A DNA stretch of 64,000 nucleotides from NCBI RefSeq assembly GCF_000377905.1, contig NZ_KB898874.1:310001-374000 (forward strand). The letters run 5' to 3'. Below, piece by piece: positions 11,106 through 19,819 of this stretch (the first letter of the stretch is position 1; each line of letters starts with the position of its first letter). The notes under the pieces are model-generated. The model was not told the origin of the DNA. It worked only from the letters and a program-made list of their open reading frames with translations, and made no database searches. The DNA comes from Thioalkalivibrio sp. ALMg11. GTDB taxonomy: Bacteria; Pseudomonadota; Gammaproteobacteria; Ectothiorhodospirales; Ectothiorhodospiraceae. The translations under genes and the position numbers were made by a program.

Positions 11106-11773
11106 TCGTCGCCCGCCCGTTCCGCCTCGCGGAGCAGTTCGTCTTCCAGCCCGGCCAGCACCTCCGCGGTCGCCTGCGACAGCGCCGCCACCAGGCGCGA
11201 GGCCGAGCGGCGGTCGATGCTGCGCTCCGCCTCCATGTGTGCCAGGCGGGCGTGTTCGGCAAAGCGCAGCTGGGTGCGCAGGCCTACACGACCGACCCCG
11301 CGCACCGGGTCATCGGGACCCACCTCGCCCAGCTCTTCCAGATTCGCGGTATCGAGATCGCCGTACAGGGCCGTCACCAGGATGTGCAGCTGCACGGCCG
11401 GACGTCCTTGCGCGCGCGCAGCGGAGGCGTTGTCGACCAGCTCGATGGCCGCCCCGTGGCGCGTCCAGCGTTCCCGCAGCAGCTGCTCGACCTGCTCCGC
11501 CGGCGCCAGGAACCATTCGTTGTAGTAGTCCGACTCGTAGCGGTGATCTCCCAGTCGGTAGACCAGCCCCTTCCCGCCATACGCCGGCGCCACCCGCACC
11601 GACCCCAGCTCCACGGCCAGCGGTTCGCTCGTCTCGGCCATTCGCGGGGCCGGATCGGCCGGGAGTTCCAGCAGGAACCACGCGCGGTCCACCGCATCGC
11701 GCTCGGGAATCAGCGTGCAGCCGCCCAGCGTCCAGGCCATCAGTAGAAGCGCGGGAAGGGTCCATCGGGTCAT
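11102..11773 (-). CDS. ABC-type transport auxiliary lipoprotein (PqiC/DUF330-like)
   Basis: The ATG at 11773 gives a 223-residue lipoprotein with lipobox LGGC at about residues 14-17; longer in-frame extensions upstream overlap the MCE gene and are rejected. The mature part begins with a run of strands (RAWFLLELPADPAP) and has VRVAPAYGGKGLVYRLGDHRYESDYYNEWF, a pattern of ABC transport auxiliary (DUF330/PqiC) proteins. Such lipoproteins sit on the outer membrane and dock to MCE tunnels. It follows the MCE gene by four bases. Confidence 0.88.
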   Translation of the reverse strand: MTRWTLPALLLMAWTLGGCTLIPERDAVDRAWFLLELPADPAPRMAETSEPLAVELGSVRVAPAYGGKGLVYRLGDHRYESDYYNEWFLAPAEQVEQLLRERWTRHGAAIELVDNASAARAQGRPAVQLHILVTALYGDLDTANLEELGEVGPDDPVRGVGRVGLRTQLRFAEHARLAHMEAERSIDRRSASRLVAALSQATAEVLAGLEDELLREAERAGDE

Positions 11774-11777
11774 CGGT

Positions 11778-12791
11778 TTACTCCTCGTCCATCGAACTGC
11801 GCGGCGGCGGGGCACCGAACAGCGCACCTCCGGGATTGCGGCGAACATCGTCCGACAGGCTGCGCAAGCCGGTGATCGTAGCCTGCAGCTCGTCCAGAGT
11901 CTCCAGCAGCTTGCTCTCGCTGACGTCCATACCCCGGTCCAGTCGCTCCACCATGGCATCCATCCGGTCCACCAGGCGCCCGACATCGGCCGCCTCGGCG
12001 GTCTCGCGCAGTTCGCGCAGCGCGGCGCGGGTCTCGCTGGGCAGGGCCTGGGTATCCGGATGCTCGACCAGACGCTCGACCGACTCCATCACCCGGGTCG
12101 CCGTGCGGGTCGTGGTCTTGAGTTCGTCGATCATTTCATCGGCCTGCTCCGCCAGGCGCCCGGTATCCAGTTCGTTAAGCGTGGTATCCACGGTCACCAG
12201 GAGGTTGGTCAGGTTGTCCACGACGCCCTCGATATCCAGCTCGTCGATGCGCTTGAGCAGGTTCTCCGCGTATTCGAGGAACTGCATTGCGGTGCTGGGC
12301 GCAGACGGCACATAGATCGAGTGTGGCTCCCAGTCATGGGCTAGTGGCGGATGGGTTCCCGGCTCGGAGAAATCCGTCTCCAGGTAGCTCATGCCGGTGA
12401 TTCCCTGTGCCGCCATGCGCACGCGCAGCCCCGCGTCGACCAGATTTTCGAGAATACGGGTCTCGAACTCGCCTTCCCGCGCACTGGCGGCAAAGCGGTC
12501 CGGGTACAGCCGCGCCCGCACCATCACGTAGCGCCGGCGATCCCGCGGGCGCACATCGGATTCGTAGACCACCGAGGTAAAGGTCAGGTCGGTCACCTCG
12601 CCGATGTTCACGCCGCGAAACTTGACCGGCGCCCCGATCTCCAGGCCCTGGATCGAGGAATCCATGTAGGTCTCGATCTGGATGGACGGGCGCAGCAGAT
12701 TACCCGCCGTCAGGATCAGCAACGCCGCCACCAGGGCCGCTAGCCCGCCGAGGATGAACAACCCCAGTCGGAAATGATGTCGGGCACTCAT
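11778..12791 (-). CDS. MCE-domain (MlaD-like) lipid transport protein
   Basis: A 337-residue protein with one N-terminal membrane anchor (FRLGLFILGGLAALVAALLIL), then an MCE domain near residues 40-120 containing GAPVKFRGVNIGEVTDL. A long helical C-terminal region follows. MCE proteins form hexameric rings that move lipids between the membranes. The start at 12791 is set by a four-base overlap with the ATPase stop. It is longer than E. coli MlaD (about 183 residues), so it fits the MCE plus extended helix type. Confidence 0.92.
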   Translation of the reverse strand: MSARHHFRLGLFILGGLAALVAALLILTAGNLLRPSIQIETYMDSSIQGLEIGAPVKFRGVNIGEVTDLTFTSVVYESDVRPRDRRRYVMVRARLYPDRFAASAREGEFETRILENLVDAGLRVRMAAQGITGMSYLETDFSEPGTHPPLAHDWEPHSIYVPSAPSTAMQFLEYAENLLKRIDELDIEGVVDNLTNLLVTVDTTLNELDTGRLAEQADEMIDELKTTTRTATRVMESVERLVEHPDTQALPSETRAALRELRETAEAADVGRLVDRMDAMVERLDRGMDVSESKLLETLDELQATITGLRSLSDDVRRNPGGALFGAPPPRSSMDEE

Positions 12792-13591
12792 GCGGACCTC
12801 TCTTGGTCGGAATCCGTCCGCCGCAGGAAGCGCTGCACCCACGGATGATCTGATGTGTCACGCAGGGTGGCCGGGTCGCCCTCGGCGGCAATCCCCTGAC
12901 TTTCCTTGTCGAGCATAATCACCCGGTCGGCAATCGCAAAAATACTGGCCAGTTCGTGACTCACGATCACGATGGTCATGCCCAGGGTCCGGGCCAGGCG
13001 CTGGATCAGCCGATCCAGGTCCGCCGAGGTGATCGGGTCGAGGCCGGCAGAGGGCTCGTCCAGGAACAGAACCTCCGGGTCCAGCACCATGGCGCGGGCA
13101 ATGGCCGCGCGTTTCTGCATGCCGCCGCTGATCTCCGAGGGCATGAAATCGGCGAACGCCCCCAGCCCCACCAATTGCAGACGGGCGCGCGCGACCGCAT
13201 CCATCGCCTCGCGCGGGAGATCGGTGTGCACCTCCAGTGGCAGGCGCGCGTTCTCCAGCAGCGTCATTGACCCGAACAGCGCCCCCATCTGGTACATCAC
13301 CCCGACCCGGCGCAGGATCGCCTCGCGCTGCGCGCCCTCCGCCTCGGTGATATCCGCACCGGCGACCCAGATATGGCCGGCCTGAGGCCGGTAAAGCCCG
13401 ATCATGTGCTGGAGCAGCGTACTCTTGCCACTACCAGAGCCACCGAGAATCACGAAGATCTCGCCCCGGCGCACCTCGAAGTTCAGATTGCGCATCAGGA
13501 CGAGGTCGTCGAAGCCCATGGTCAGCCCGCGAACACGGATGACCACTTCACCTTGCGCGTTATCCGGGTTCGTCGCGGCCACACCGGTCAT
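12788..13591 (-). CDS. ABC transporter ATP-binding protein (MlaF-like)
   Basis: A 267-residue ATPase with Walker A GGSGSGKST near residues 50-58, signature SGGMQKR and Walker B LFLDEPSAGLDP, followed by the H-loop VSHE. It belongs to the MlaF/Ttg2A group that powers MCE lipid transporters. It lies three bases after the permease and overlaps the MCE gene by four bases. Confidence 0.93.
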   Translation of the reverse strand: MTGVAATNPDNAQGEVVIRVRGLTMGFDDLVLMRNLNFEVRRGEIFVILGGSGSGKSTLLQHMIGLYRPQAGHIWVAGADITEAEGAQREAILRRVGVMYQMGALFGSMTLLENARLPLEVHTDLPREAMDAVARARLQLVGLGAFADFMPSEISGGMQKRAAIARAMVLDPEVLFLDEPSAGLDPITSADLDRLIQRLARTLGMTIVIVSHELASIFAIADRVIMLDKESQGIAAEGDPATLRDTSDHPWVQRFLRRTDSDQERSA

Positions 13592-13594
13592 CCC

Positions 13595-14743
13595 TCAGAC
13601 CCCCAGGTGGTAGAAAAGCACGGCGAAGACGCCATCCAGCACCACGATGAGGATGATGGACGTGACCACCGCGCTGGTGGTCGAAAGCCCCACCGAGGCG
13701 GCCCCGCTGCCCGTCTGCAATCCGCGCAGGCAGCCGACCGTGGCGACCACCAGACCGAACACCACCGCCTTGACCAGGCCGGAGAACAGATCGGACAGTG
13801 TCAGCGCGGACGTCACCTGATTGAAGAACGCCACCCAGGGGATCCCAAAGCCCTGCATCACCACCGCGGCTCCGATCAGCCCGATCATGTTCGCGTACAG
13901 CGCCAGTAGAGGCGCAACCAGCAACCCCGCGAGCACCTTCGGCAGCACGAGAAAGCGCACCGGATCCAGCCCCATCGTCTTCAGGGCGTTGACTTCCTCG
14001 TTCACCTTCATCGTGCCGATCTCGGCCGCAAAGGCCGCCCCCGAGCGGCCCGCCAGCAGGATCGCCATCATCAACGGCCCCAGTTCGCGGAACAGCGACA
14101 CCGACACAAGGTTGGCGACGAAGATCTCGCCCCCGAACTGGCGCATCGCGATCGCCGACTGGAACGCCAGGATCACGCCCAGCAGGAAGGCGATCAACGA
14201 GACGATCGGCAAGGCCTGGAAGCCCGCTGCCTCCGCCACCCGCAAGGTATCGCCCCAACGCACCTGACGCGGGTGGCGCAGGGCACTGCCGACGGCCTGG
14301 GTCAACTCGCCGACAAAGCTGAACTGCGAGTGCGCCGCACGCCCCACCCGGTCCACGCCGTCCATCCACCCCTGCCACCAACCGCGCCCGTCCGCAGCCC
14401 GAGCCGGCTCGACCGCATCCAGCTCGCGATAAGGGGCAAGCTGCTCCTCGACCATCCGGCCCATACCCTCGAACTGGACCTCGGCGTCGGCGCGCGCGAA
14501 GTCTTGCTCCAGCGCATGCAGCAACGCCGCTCCGGCCCCGTCGCAGTAATCGACGCCCCGCAGGTCAACCAACACCGCGCCAGTCGCCTGCTGCCCCAGA
14601 TCGCGGGCACGACGCCGCAGCGAGCCCCAGTGCCGTTCCACCGCGTGCACATCCAGCCGCCCCGACAGGCGCAACCGGGGCGCGGGATCAACTGTGGCAT
14701 CATATTCGAACGGGGGTACCGCACTGGCGGCCGAGGAATCCAT
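13595..14743 (-). CDS. MlaE-type permease with N-terminal STAS-like domain
   Basis: A 382-residue protein from the ATG at 14743. The first about 110 residues look like a STAS domain (VLVDLRGVDYCDGAGAALLHAL), the equivalent of MlaB. The remainder is the MlaE/DUF140 permease with five or six helices and the conserved patterns GDTLRVAEAAG, GPLMMAILLAGRSGAAFAAEIGTMKVNEE and LDPVRFLVLPK. The fusion replaces separate mlaE and mlaB genes. It heads the operon and is divergent from the moxR gene across a 124-base gap that should hold both promoters. Confidence 0.92.
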   Translation of the reverse strand: MDSSAASAVPPFEYDATVDPAPRLRLSGRLDVHAVERHWGSLRRRARDLGQQATGAVLVDLRGVDYCDGAGAALLHALEQDFARADAEVQFEGMGRMVEEQLAPYRELDAVEPARAADGRGWWQGWMDGVDRVGRAAHSQFSFVGELTQAVGSALRHPRQVRWGDTLRVAEAAGFQALPIVSLIAFLLGVILAFQSAIAMRQFGGEIFVANLVSVSLFRELGPLMMAILLAGRSGAAFAAEIGTMKVNEEVNALKTMGLDPVRFLVLPKVLAGLLVAPLLALYANMIGLIGAAVVMQGFGIPWVAFFNQVTSALTLSDLFSGLVKAVVFGLVVATVGCLRGLQTGSGAASVGLSTTSAVVTSIILIVVLDGVFAVLFYHLGV

Positions 14744-14867
14744 CGCGTAACTCGCGGAGAACGAGCCTTCATGGTAGCCGCATCCTGGTACCTGGAACCA
14801 TTCGCCGGTGAAGAACTCCTCAAGGCAGACTGCCAACCCATCCGCCGCAACCAACAACGAGGCTCGA

Positions 14868-15806
14868 ATGTCATCGGCCAAGGACGCCCTGCAACAGGTA
14901 GAACGCGCACTTAACGATGTCCTCCTTGGCAAACCCGAGCCGGTGCGTCTGGCGCTGGCCTGCCTGCTGGCCAACGGGCATCTGCTGATCGAAGACGTGC
15001 CCGGGGTGGGCAAGACCACTCTGGCCCACGCGCTGGCCCGGGCGATGAACCTCGAGTACCAGCGCGTGCAGTTCACCAGTGACCTGCTGCCTGGCGATGT
15101 CCTCGGCGTCTCCATCTTCGAGCAGGGCAGCGGCCAGTTCCGCTTCCACCCCGGACCGATCTTTACCCAGGTCTTGCTGGCCGACGAGATCAACCGCGCG
15201 CCCCCGAAGACCCAGAGTGCCCTGCTGGAAGCGATGGAAGAGCGTCAGGCCAGCGTGGAGGGCGCCACCCGCGAATTGCCGGTGCCGTTTTTCGTCATCG
15301 CCACCCAGAACCCAGAGGAACAGGTCGGCACTCACCCGCTGCCGGAATCGCAACTCGACCGGTTCCTGATGCGCATCCAGCTTGGCTACCCGGACGCCGG
15401 TGCCGAACGGGCCCTGCTGGAACGCAGCGGTCCAGCCCCCGCGGCCGCACCGGTGGCGGAGACCCACCCCAACCCGCCCACCCTGGTGGCCCCGCACCAG
15501 TTGCGCGAGTGGCAGGACCGGGTGGCCGAGGTCCACGCCGACGCCGCGGTCCTCGACTATCTCCAGGGCCTGCTAAGCGCCAGCCGCGACCGTGCGCGCT
15601 TCGCCCATGGCCTGTCACCGCGTGCCGGACTGGGGCTGCTGCGCGCGGCGCGGGCCCATGCCTTCCTCGACGGTCGCGATTACACCACCCCAGACGACGT
15701 CGCCCGCGTGCTGCCGTCGGTCGCCGGGCATCGCGTGCGGGCACGCGAGCCGGAGGCCCCCGAACGCACGGTCGCGCGCCTCATGGAATGCGTCCCCACT
15801 CCGTGA
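14868..15806 (+). CDS. MoxR family AAA+ ATPase
   Basis: A 312-residue ATPase with Walker A DVPGVGKTT near residues 44-52, Walker B LLADEINRAPPK and the sensor-1 segment VIATQNPEEQ. MoxR proteins act as chaperone-like ATPases. When followed by DUF58 and transglutaminase genes, as here, they form a conserved three-gene module linked to envelope stress or maturation of a secreted or membrane target. The ATG at 14868 is preferred over an upstream Met at 14808, which lies in the divergent promoter region. Confidence 0.92.
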   Translation: MSSAKDALQQVERALNDVLLGKPEPVRLALACLLANGHLLIEDVPGVGKTTLAHALARAMNLEYQRVQFTSDLLPGDVLGVSIFEQGSGQFRFHPGPIFTQVLLADEINRAPPKTQSALLEAMEERQASVEGATRELPVPFFVIATQNPEEQVGTHPLPESQLDRFLMRIQLGYPDAGAERALLERSGPAPAAAPVAETHPNPPTLVAPHQLREWQDRVAEVHADAAVLDYLQGLLSASRDRARFAHGLSPRAGLGLLRAARAHAFLDGRDYTTPDDVARVLPSVAGHRVRAREPEAPERTVARLMECVPTP

Positions 15807-16810
15807 CCGGCCGCGCCGGCTCACGCAGCCGAACGGCCCGCCTGCGCGACGACGCGATCCGCTGGATCACCCGGCGTCACGCGCACGATGGCGACCAGGC
15901 CCGGCTCGGGCGCGACCGCATCTACATCCTGCCCACGCGTGCCGGGTACACCCTGCTCGGCATCATCCTGGTGATGCTCCTGGGGTCGATCAACTACTCC
16001 AACAACATGGCATTCCTGCTGACCTTCCTGCTGGTGGGCATTGGCCATAACGCCATGTGGTACACCCATCGCAACCTGCTGGGGCTGCAGATCTCCACCC
16101 TCCCCGTCCCTCCGGTATTTGCCGGTCAGCCGCTGACCCTCCCGCTGCGCCTGGCCGAAACCGCCGGACGGGCCCGCGAGGCCCTGATCCTGCGCATCGG
16201 GGCGCGCGCCACCGCTCCCTTTCCGGTCCCGGCACAGGGGACCCACACCGCACAGCTGGAACTCCCCGTCCTCGCGCGGGGCGTCTACCGCCTGCCACGT
16301 CAGCGGCTGGACACGCGCTACCCGCTGGGCATTCTGGAGGCCTGGAGCTGGCTGACCCTGGCGCCCGAGATCGTGGTCTACCCAACGCCGATCGATCCGG
16401 GGCACACCGCCGGGGGCGATGGCGAAGACGCCGCCGGGGCGCACGACCGGCGCGAGGGGGATGCGCCCGACCAGATCCGCCCCTACCGCACGGGCGACCC
16501 ACCCGGTCGCATCATCTGGAAGGCCTTCGCCCGCAGCGGCAAGCTGCATGTACGCGAATTCGCCAGCGGCCAGGGCGATCGCCTGTGGCTGGAATGGAAG
16601 GCCATGCCCGCCTCGGATACCGAGACCCGCCTGTCCATGCTGTGCCATCAAGTACTCGCGGCCCACGCGGAGGGCCGCGTCTTCGGCCTGCGCCTGCCCG
16701 ACCAGGCCCTGGAGCCGGCCCAGGGCGTCATTCACCGCGATCACTGCCTGCAGGCCCTTGCGCGATTCCGCAGCAAACCGGTCGAGTTGAATCCGGAGGC
16801 GGGCCGATGA
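15788..16810 (+). CDS. DUF58 domain-containing membrane protein
   Basis: The ATG at 15788 overlaps the moxR stop by 19 bases and gives 340 residues; a GTG at 15803 is an alternative. Two adjacent membrane helices at about residues 50-95 (TRAGYTLLGIILVMLLG and FLLTFLLVGIGHNAM) are followed by a soluble domain. The DUF58 signature DQIRPYRTGDPPGRIIWKAF lies near residue 230. The biochemical role is unknown; it is invariably paired with MoxR ATPases. It overlaps the next gene by four bases. Confidence 0.9.
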   Translation: MRPHSVTGRAGSRSRTARLRDDAIRWITRRHAHDGDQARLGRDRIYILPTRAGYTLLGIILVMLLGSINYSNNMAFLLTFLLVGIGHNAMWYTHRNLLGLQISTLPVPPVFAGQPLTLPLRLAETAGRAREALILRIGARATAPFPVPAQGTHTAQLELPVLARGVYRLPRQRLDTRYPLGILEAWSWLTLAPEIVVYPTPIDPGHTAGGDGEDAAGAHDRREGDAPDQIRPYRTGDPPGRIIWKAFARSGKLHVREFASGQGDRLWLEWKAMPASDTETRLSMLCHQVLAAHAEGRVFGLRLPDQALEPAQGVIHRDHCLQALARFRSKPVELNPEAGR

Positions 16811-18861
16811 GGGGCAAGACCCCCTCACCTCCACGCCGCACGGATCTGCGCGGATTGGAGCTGGCCCTGGTCGCCCTGCCGGTCGCCGCCCTGCCACACG
16901 TCTGGCATCAGCCGCCGTGGATCACCGCGCTGGTCGTGCTCGCCATCGTCGCGCGGGCGTGGCTGCTGGGCACGGGCCGCCCCGCGCCCTCGCTGGGTGT
17001 GATGAGCGTGCTGGCCGTGATCGCCGGCGGCCTGACCTTCGCCCAGTTCGGCACCGTATTCGGCCAGGAGGCCGGCACCGCGCTGCTGCTGGTGATGATC
17101 GCCTTCAAGCTGCTGGAGACCCGCAACCGCCGGGACATCGTGATCGCACTGTTTCTCGGCTACTTCGTTGTCGTTACCACCTATTTCTTTGACCAATCCA
17201 TCCTGATCGCGGCCTATTCCCTCCTGGCCACCTGGCTGCTCACGGCCGCGCTGATCCAGGTGCACGCCGGACGCGTGATCCCCCGCCCGCGCCTCGCGCG
17301 GCAGGCGGGCGCAATGCTGCTGCATGCCCTGCCCTTCATGCTGATCCTGTTCTTTGTCTTCCCGCGCGTCGAGGGTCCGCTGTGGGGCGATCCGCAACGC
17401 GAACAGACCGCGCGCACCGGGTTGTCCGGCGAGCTCAATCCCGGCGATATCGCCAACCTGCTGCAGGACGAATCGACCGCGCTGCGGGTCGAGTTCGACG
17501 GCCAGGTGCCGCCCCTGCGGGCGCAGTACTGGCGCGCCCTGGTCATGACGGATTTCGATGGCCGGCGCTGGTCCGCTGACGAAAACCGCTCGGTGATCCA
17601 GCCGGCGGCCAGCGACGCCGACAACGTCATCCGCTACACCGCCACCCTGGAACCCACGCGAGCGCGCTATCTGCCGATGCTGGATTACCCAAGCGCCCTG
17701 CCCGAGGATGCCGAGCTGCGCGCGAACTACCAGGTCCTGCGCGATCGCCCCGTGACTAGCCGCATCCAGTACAGCGCCGGGGCAGCCCTGACCACGCCAC
17801 CCGGAGCGGGCGAACCCACACTGGACCCACAGGAGCGCACCCGCGCGTTGCACCTGCCGCCTTCCGCCGCGCCGCGTTCACGGGCCGAGGTCGCCTTGTG
17901 GCGCGCCACTCACGGAGACGACGATCGCGCCATTATCCAGGAGGCCCTGCAACGCTTCAGCGCCGAGCCATACCGCTACACCCTCCAGCCGCCACGACTG
18001 GAAGACGACTCCACCGACACCTTCCTGTTCGAGACCCAGGCCGGCTACTGCGAGCACTATGCCTCCGCGTTTGCAGTCCTGATGCGCGCGGCCGACATTC
18101 CGACCCGCGTGGTCACCGGCTACCAGGGCGGTGCGTGGCAGGAACGCGGCGAATACCTGCGCCTGCGCAACGCCGATGCCCACGCCTGGAACGAGGTCTG
18201 GCTGGATGGCGAAGGCTGGACCCGGGTCGACCCCACCGCCGCCATCGCACCCGAACGCATCGAACAGGGGCTACCCGGCCTGGCCAGCGACACCGGCGAG
18301 GAGATGCCCGGCTTTCTCCGCCGCGGGGAGGGGCTCTCCTGGCTGCAGCGGGCTCGCTTCGGCATGGACGACTGGGGCGACTTCGTGCGCTTTCGCTGGG
18401 AGAGCTGGGTGCTGGCCTTCGACCCCGAGCGCCAGCGCGAGCTGTTCGCCCGTCTGGGGCTGGACTCGCAGGACTGGCGCTCGGTACTGATCGCGCTGGG
18501 AGCCGGATTCGGCAGCCTGGCCCTGATCGCCCTGGCCTGGGTATGGCTGCGCCGGCCGCGCCAGCGGCGGTCACCCGCCGATCGCATGCTGCAGCGGCTA
18601 TCGCGCCGCATCGCACGCCACGACCGCGGCCTGGCGCGCCAGCCCCACGAGACAGTCGATGCCTGGTCCCGCCGCGTCATACTGGCGCGTCCCGATCTGG
18701 GTGAATCCTTAATGGCCTTCGCAAAGGCCTACAACCGCCAGCGTTTCGCACCGTTGACGCCCGAACAACGCCGGGATGATTTGCGCCACCTGCGTACCCT
18801 GCTGCACGCGGTGCCGCGCGGGAAGCCGCCCGCGCCCAAGCCGGACCCCGTCCACGCATAG
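16807..18861 (+). CDS. Transglutaminase-like TgpA family membrane protein
   Basis: A 684-residue protein. The N-terminal third has several membrane helices, then a periplasmic transglutaminase-like domain, then a final helix near residue 565 and a basic cytoplasmic tail (DUF4129-like). The catalytic triad context is visible: AGYCEHYASAFAVLMR (Cys), NADAHAWNEVWLDGEGW (His) and RVDPTAA (Asp). Pseudomonas TgpA, the best-studied relative, is essential for growth there. It closes the moxR-DUF58-tgpA operon. Confidence 0.92.
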   Translation: MRGKTPSPPRRTDLRGLELALVALPVAALPHVWHQPPWITALVVLAIVARAWLLGTGRPAPSLGVMSVLAVIAGGLTFAQFGTVFGQEAGTALLLVMIAFKLLETRNRRDIVIALFLGYFVVVTTYFFDQSILIAAYSLLATWLLTAALIQVHAGRVIPRPRLARQAGAMLLHALPFMLILFFVFPRVEGPLWGDPQREQTARTGLSGELNPGDIANLLQDESTALRVEFDGQVPPLRAQYWRALVMTDFDGRRWSADENRSVIQPAASDADNVIRYTATLEPTRARYLPMLDYPSALPEDAELRANYQVLRDRPVTSRIQYSAGAALTTPPGAGEPTLDPQERTRALHLPPSAAPRSRAEVALWRATHGDDDRAIIQEALQRFSAEPYRYTLQPPRLEDDSTDTFLFETQAGYCEHYASAFAVLMRAADIPTRVVTGYQGGAWQERGEYLRLRNADAHAWNEVWLDGEGWTRVDPTAAIAPERIEQGLPGLASDTGEEMPGFLRRGEGLSWLQRARFGMDDWGDFVRFRWESWVLAFDPERQRELFARLGLDSQDWRSVLIALGAGFGSLALIALAWVWLRRPRQRRSPADRMLQRLSRRIARHDRGLARQPHETVDAWSRRVILARPDLGESLMAFAKAYNRQRFAPLTPEQRRDDLRHLRTLLHAVPRGKPPAPKPDPVHA

Positions 18862-18891
18862 TGCGCGCCCGTGTTTCCGGCGCCCCAAACG

Positions 18892-18934
18892 ACTCGGGGC
18901 CAGCCGGTCTTTCTGACCCGGCCGGCCCCGTTTC
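18892..18934. terminator. Hairpin between convergent tgpA-like gene and iscR, probable terminator
   Basis: GGGGCCAGCCGG and CCGGCCGGCCCC form a strong stem around an AT-richer loop just after the transglutaminase gene. The T tract on the plus strand is weak (GTTTCC), so termination strength is uncertain. Confidence 0.5.
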
Positions 18935-18975
18935 CTGTCCACGATCCGCGTTAGCGAATCGTCCCGCGTGACGCC

Positions 18976-19455
18976 TTATGCCGCGTCGTTGCGGAAGATG
19001 AAGTGGTGCCGGGCACCGCGCCGCTCGTCCTGACGCCGCGCGACCTTCTGCACCTCCGGACGGTTGGCGAACTGCGCCAGGGTAATCCCGTCGAGGAAGT
19101 CATAGAGCTGCTGGCTCAGGTCGTCCCACAGCTCGTGGGTCAGACAGCGATCGCCGTCCTGGCAGTCCTTGTGACCCTTGCAGCGCGTCACGTCGACCGA
19201 CTCATCCACCGCCGTAATGATGTTGGCGATGCTGATCTGGTCCGCCCGCTTGGCCAGGCGATAACCGCCACCCGGGCCCCGCACGCCTTCCACCAGATCG
19301 GCCTTGCGCAGCTTGGCGAACAGCTGCTCGAGGTAGGACAACGAAATGCCCTGGCACTGCGAGATGTCGGCAAGCGTCACGGGACCGATCCGGTCGTGAA
19401 TCGCCAGATCCATCATGGCCGTCACTGCATAGCGGCCCTTGGTTGAGAGTTTCAT
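18976..19455 (-). CDS. iscR: Fe-S cluster assembly transcriptional regulator IscR
   Basis: A 159-residue Rrf2 regulator. The winged-helix domain begins [18 protein letters not shown]. The three [2Fe-2S] ligand cysteines stand at residues 92, 98 and 104 (CKGHKDC..GDRC), the same positions as in E. coli IscR, and H107 follows as in that protein. The start is fixed by the conserved first residues; an upstream in-frame extension to 19518 is not needed. No iscS-iscU genes follow in the window, so the regulator is physically separate from its usual operon. Two probable IscR boxes lie 73-132 bases before the start. Confidence 0.93.
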   Translation of the reverse strand: MKLSTKGRYAVTAMMDLAIHDRIGPVTLADISQCQGISLSYLEQLFAKLRKADLVEGVRGPGGGYRLAKRADQISIANIITAVDESVDVTRCKGHKDCQDGDRCLTHELWDDLSQQLYDFLDGITLAQFANRPEVQKVARRQDERRGARHHFIFRNDAA

Positions 19456-19527
19456 GCTTGTTGCCTCCGAATAACCTTGAGTATGTGTCCTGCTCGACAT
19501 CCGTTCGCAGGCTCGCATCCATTCTTA

Positions 19528-19552
19528 ATTCTTGACAGTGCCTGTCAGGAAT
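19528..19552 (-). promoter_or_regulatory. iscR: Probable IscR type 1 box, proximal
   Basis: On the minus strand the site reads ATTCCTGAC, seven spacer bases (AGGCACT), then GTCAAGAAT. It matches most positions of the known E. coli type 1 consensus (ATASYYGACT ... AGTCRRSTAT), including both GAC and GTC cores. Its centre is 35 bases from a second similar site, and both precede iscR, which fits autorepression by holo-IscR. Confidence 0.6.
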
Positions 19553-19562
19553 AATTCCTTAC

Positions 19563-19587
19563 TTACCTGACAATGGTAGTCGGGAAT
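19563..19587 (-). promoter_or_regulatory. iscR: Probable IscR type 1 box, distal
   Basis: On the minus strand the site reads ATTCCCGACT, then ACCATT, then GTCAGGTAA, keeping the GACT and GTC cores and the flanking CCC/AGG of the type 1 consensus. It lies next to the motif GGGAATAATTCCC (19582-19594), and the proximal box has GGAATAATTCC next to it at 19548-19558, so the two sites look like copies of one operator unit. The remaining sequence up to 19743 shows no gene. Confidence 0.6.
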
Positions 19588-19743
19588 AATTCCCTTATTC
19601 TAGCAGGCGAATGAGCAAAGATCACGGAATGCTAACGTAGGTATTCAGAACCGTTCCATGCCGCGGAGTTCCCCGGCACAAGACCGCGTCGGCGACGGGC
19701 TCGCACTGGCAGGAGGCATTGGGGAGGGAGGAACGAAGAGATA

Positions 19744-19775
19744 ATCTGCCCGAGCGGAGACCCGCTCGGGCAGAT
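19744..19775 (-). terminator. Rho-independent terminator after the L,D-transpeptidase gene
   Basis: A perfect 14-bp stem (ATCTGCCCGAGCGG with its complement) closes a four-base loop. Read on the minus strand it is followed by TATCTCTT, a modest T-rich tail. It lies 45 bases beyond the stop of the last gene of the long leu-to-purF run and probably ends that transcript. Confidence 0.7.
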
Positions 19776-19819
19776 GGGCACCGGAGATGACGGATGCGCC
19801 CGTGCGGGCACTTGGGTTG

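Noticed and set aside
15509-15787. N-terminal extension of the DUF58 gene over moxR
   Set aside because: The extension is in the wrong frame of moxR, highly Arg/Pro-rich, and the four-gene module normally starts near the chosen ATG.
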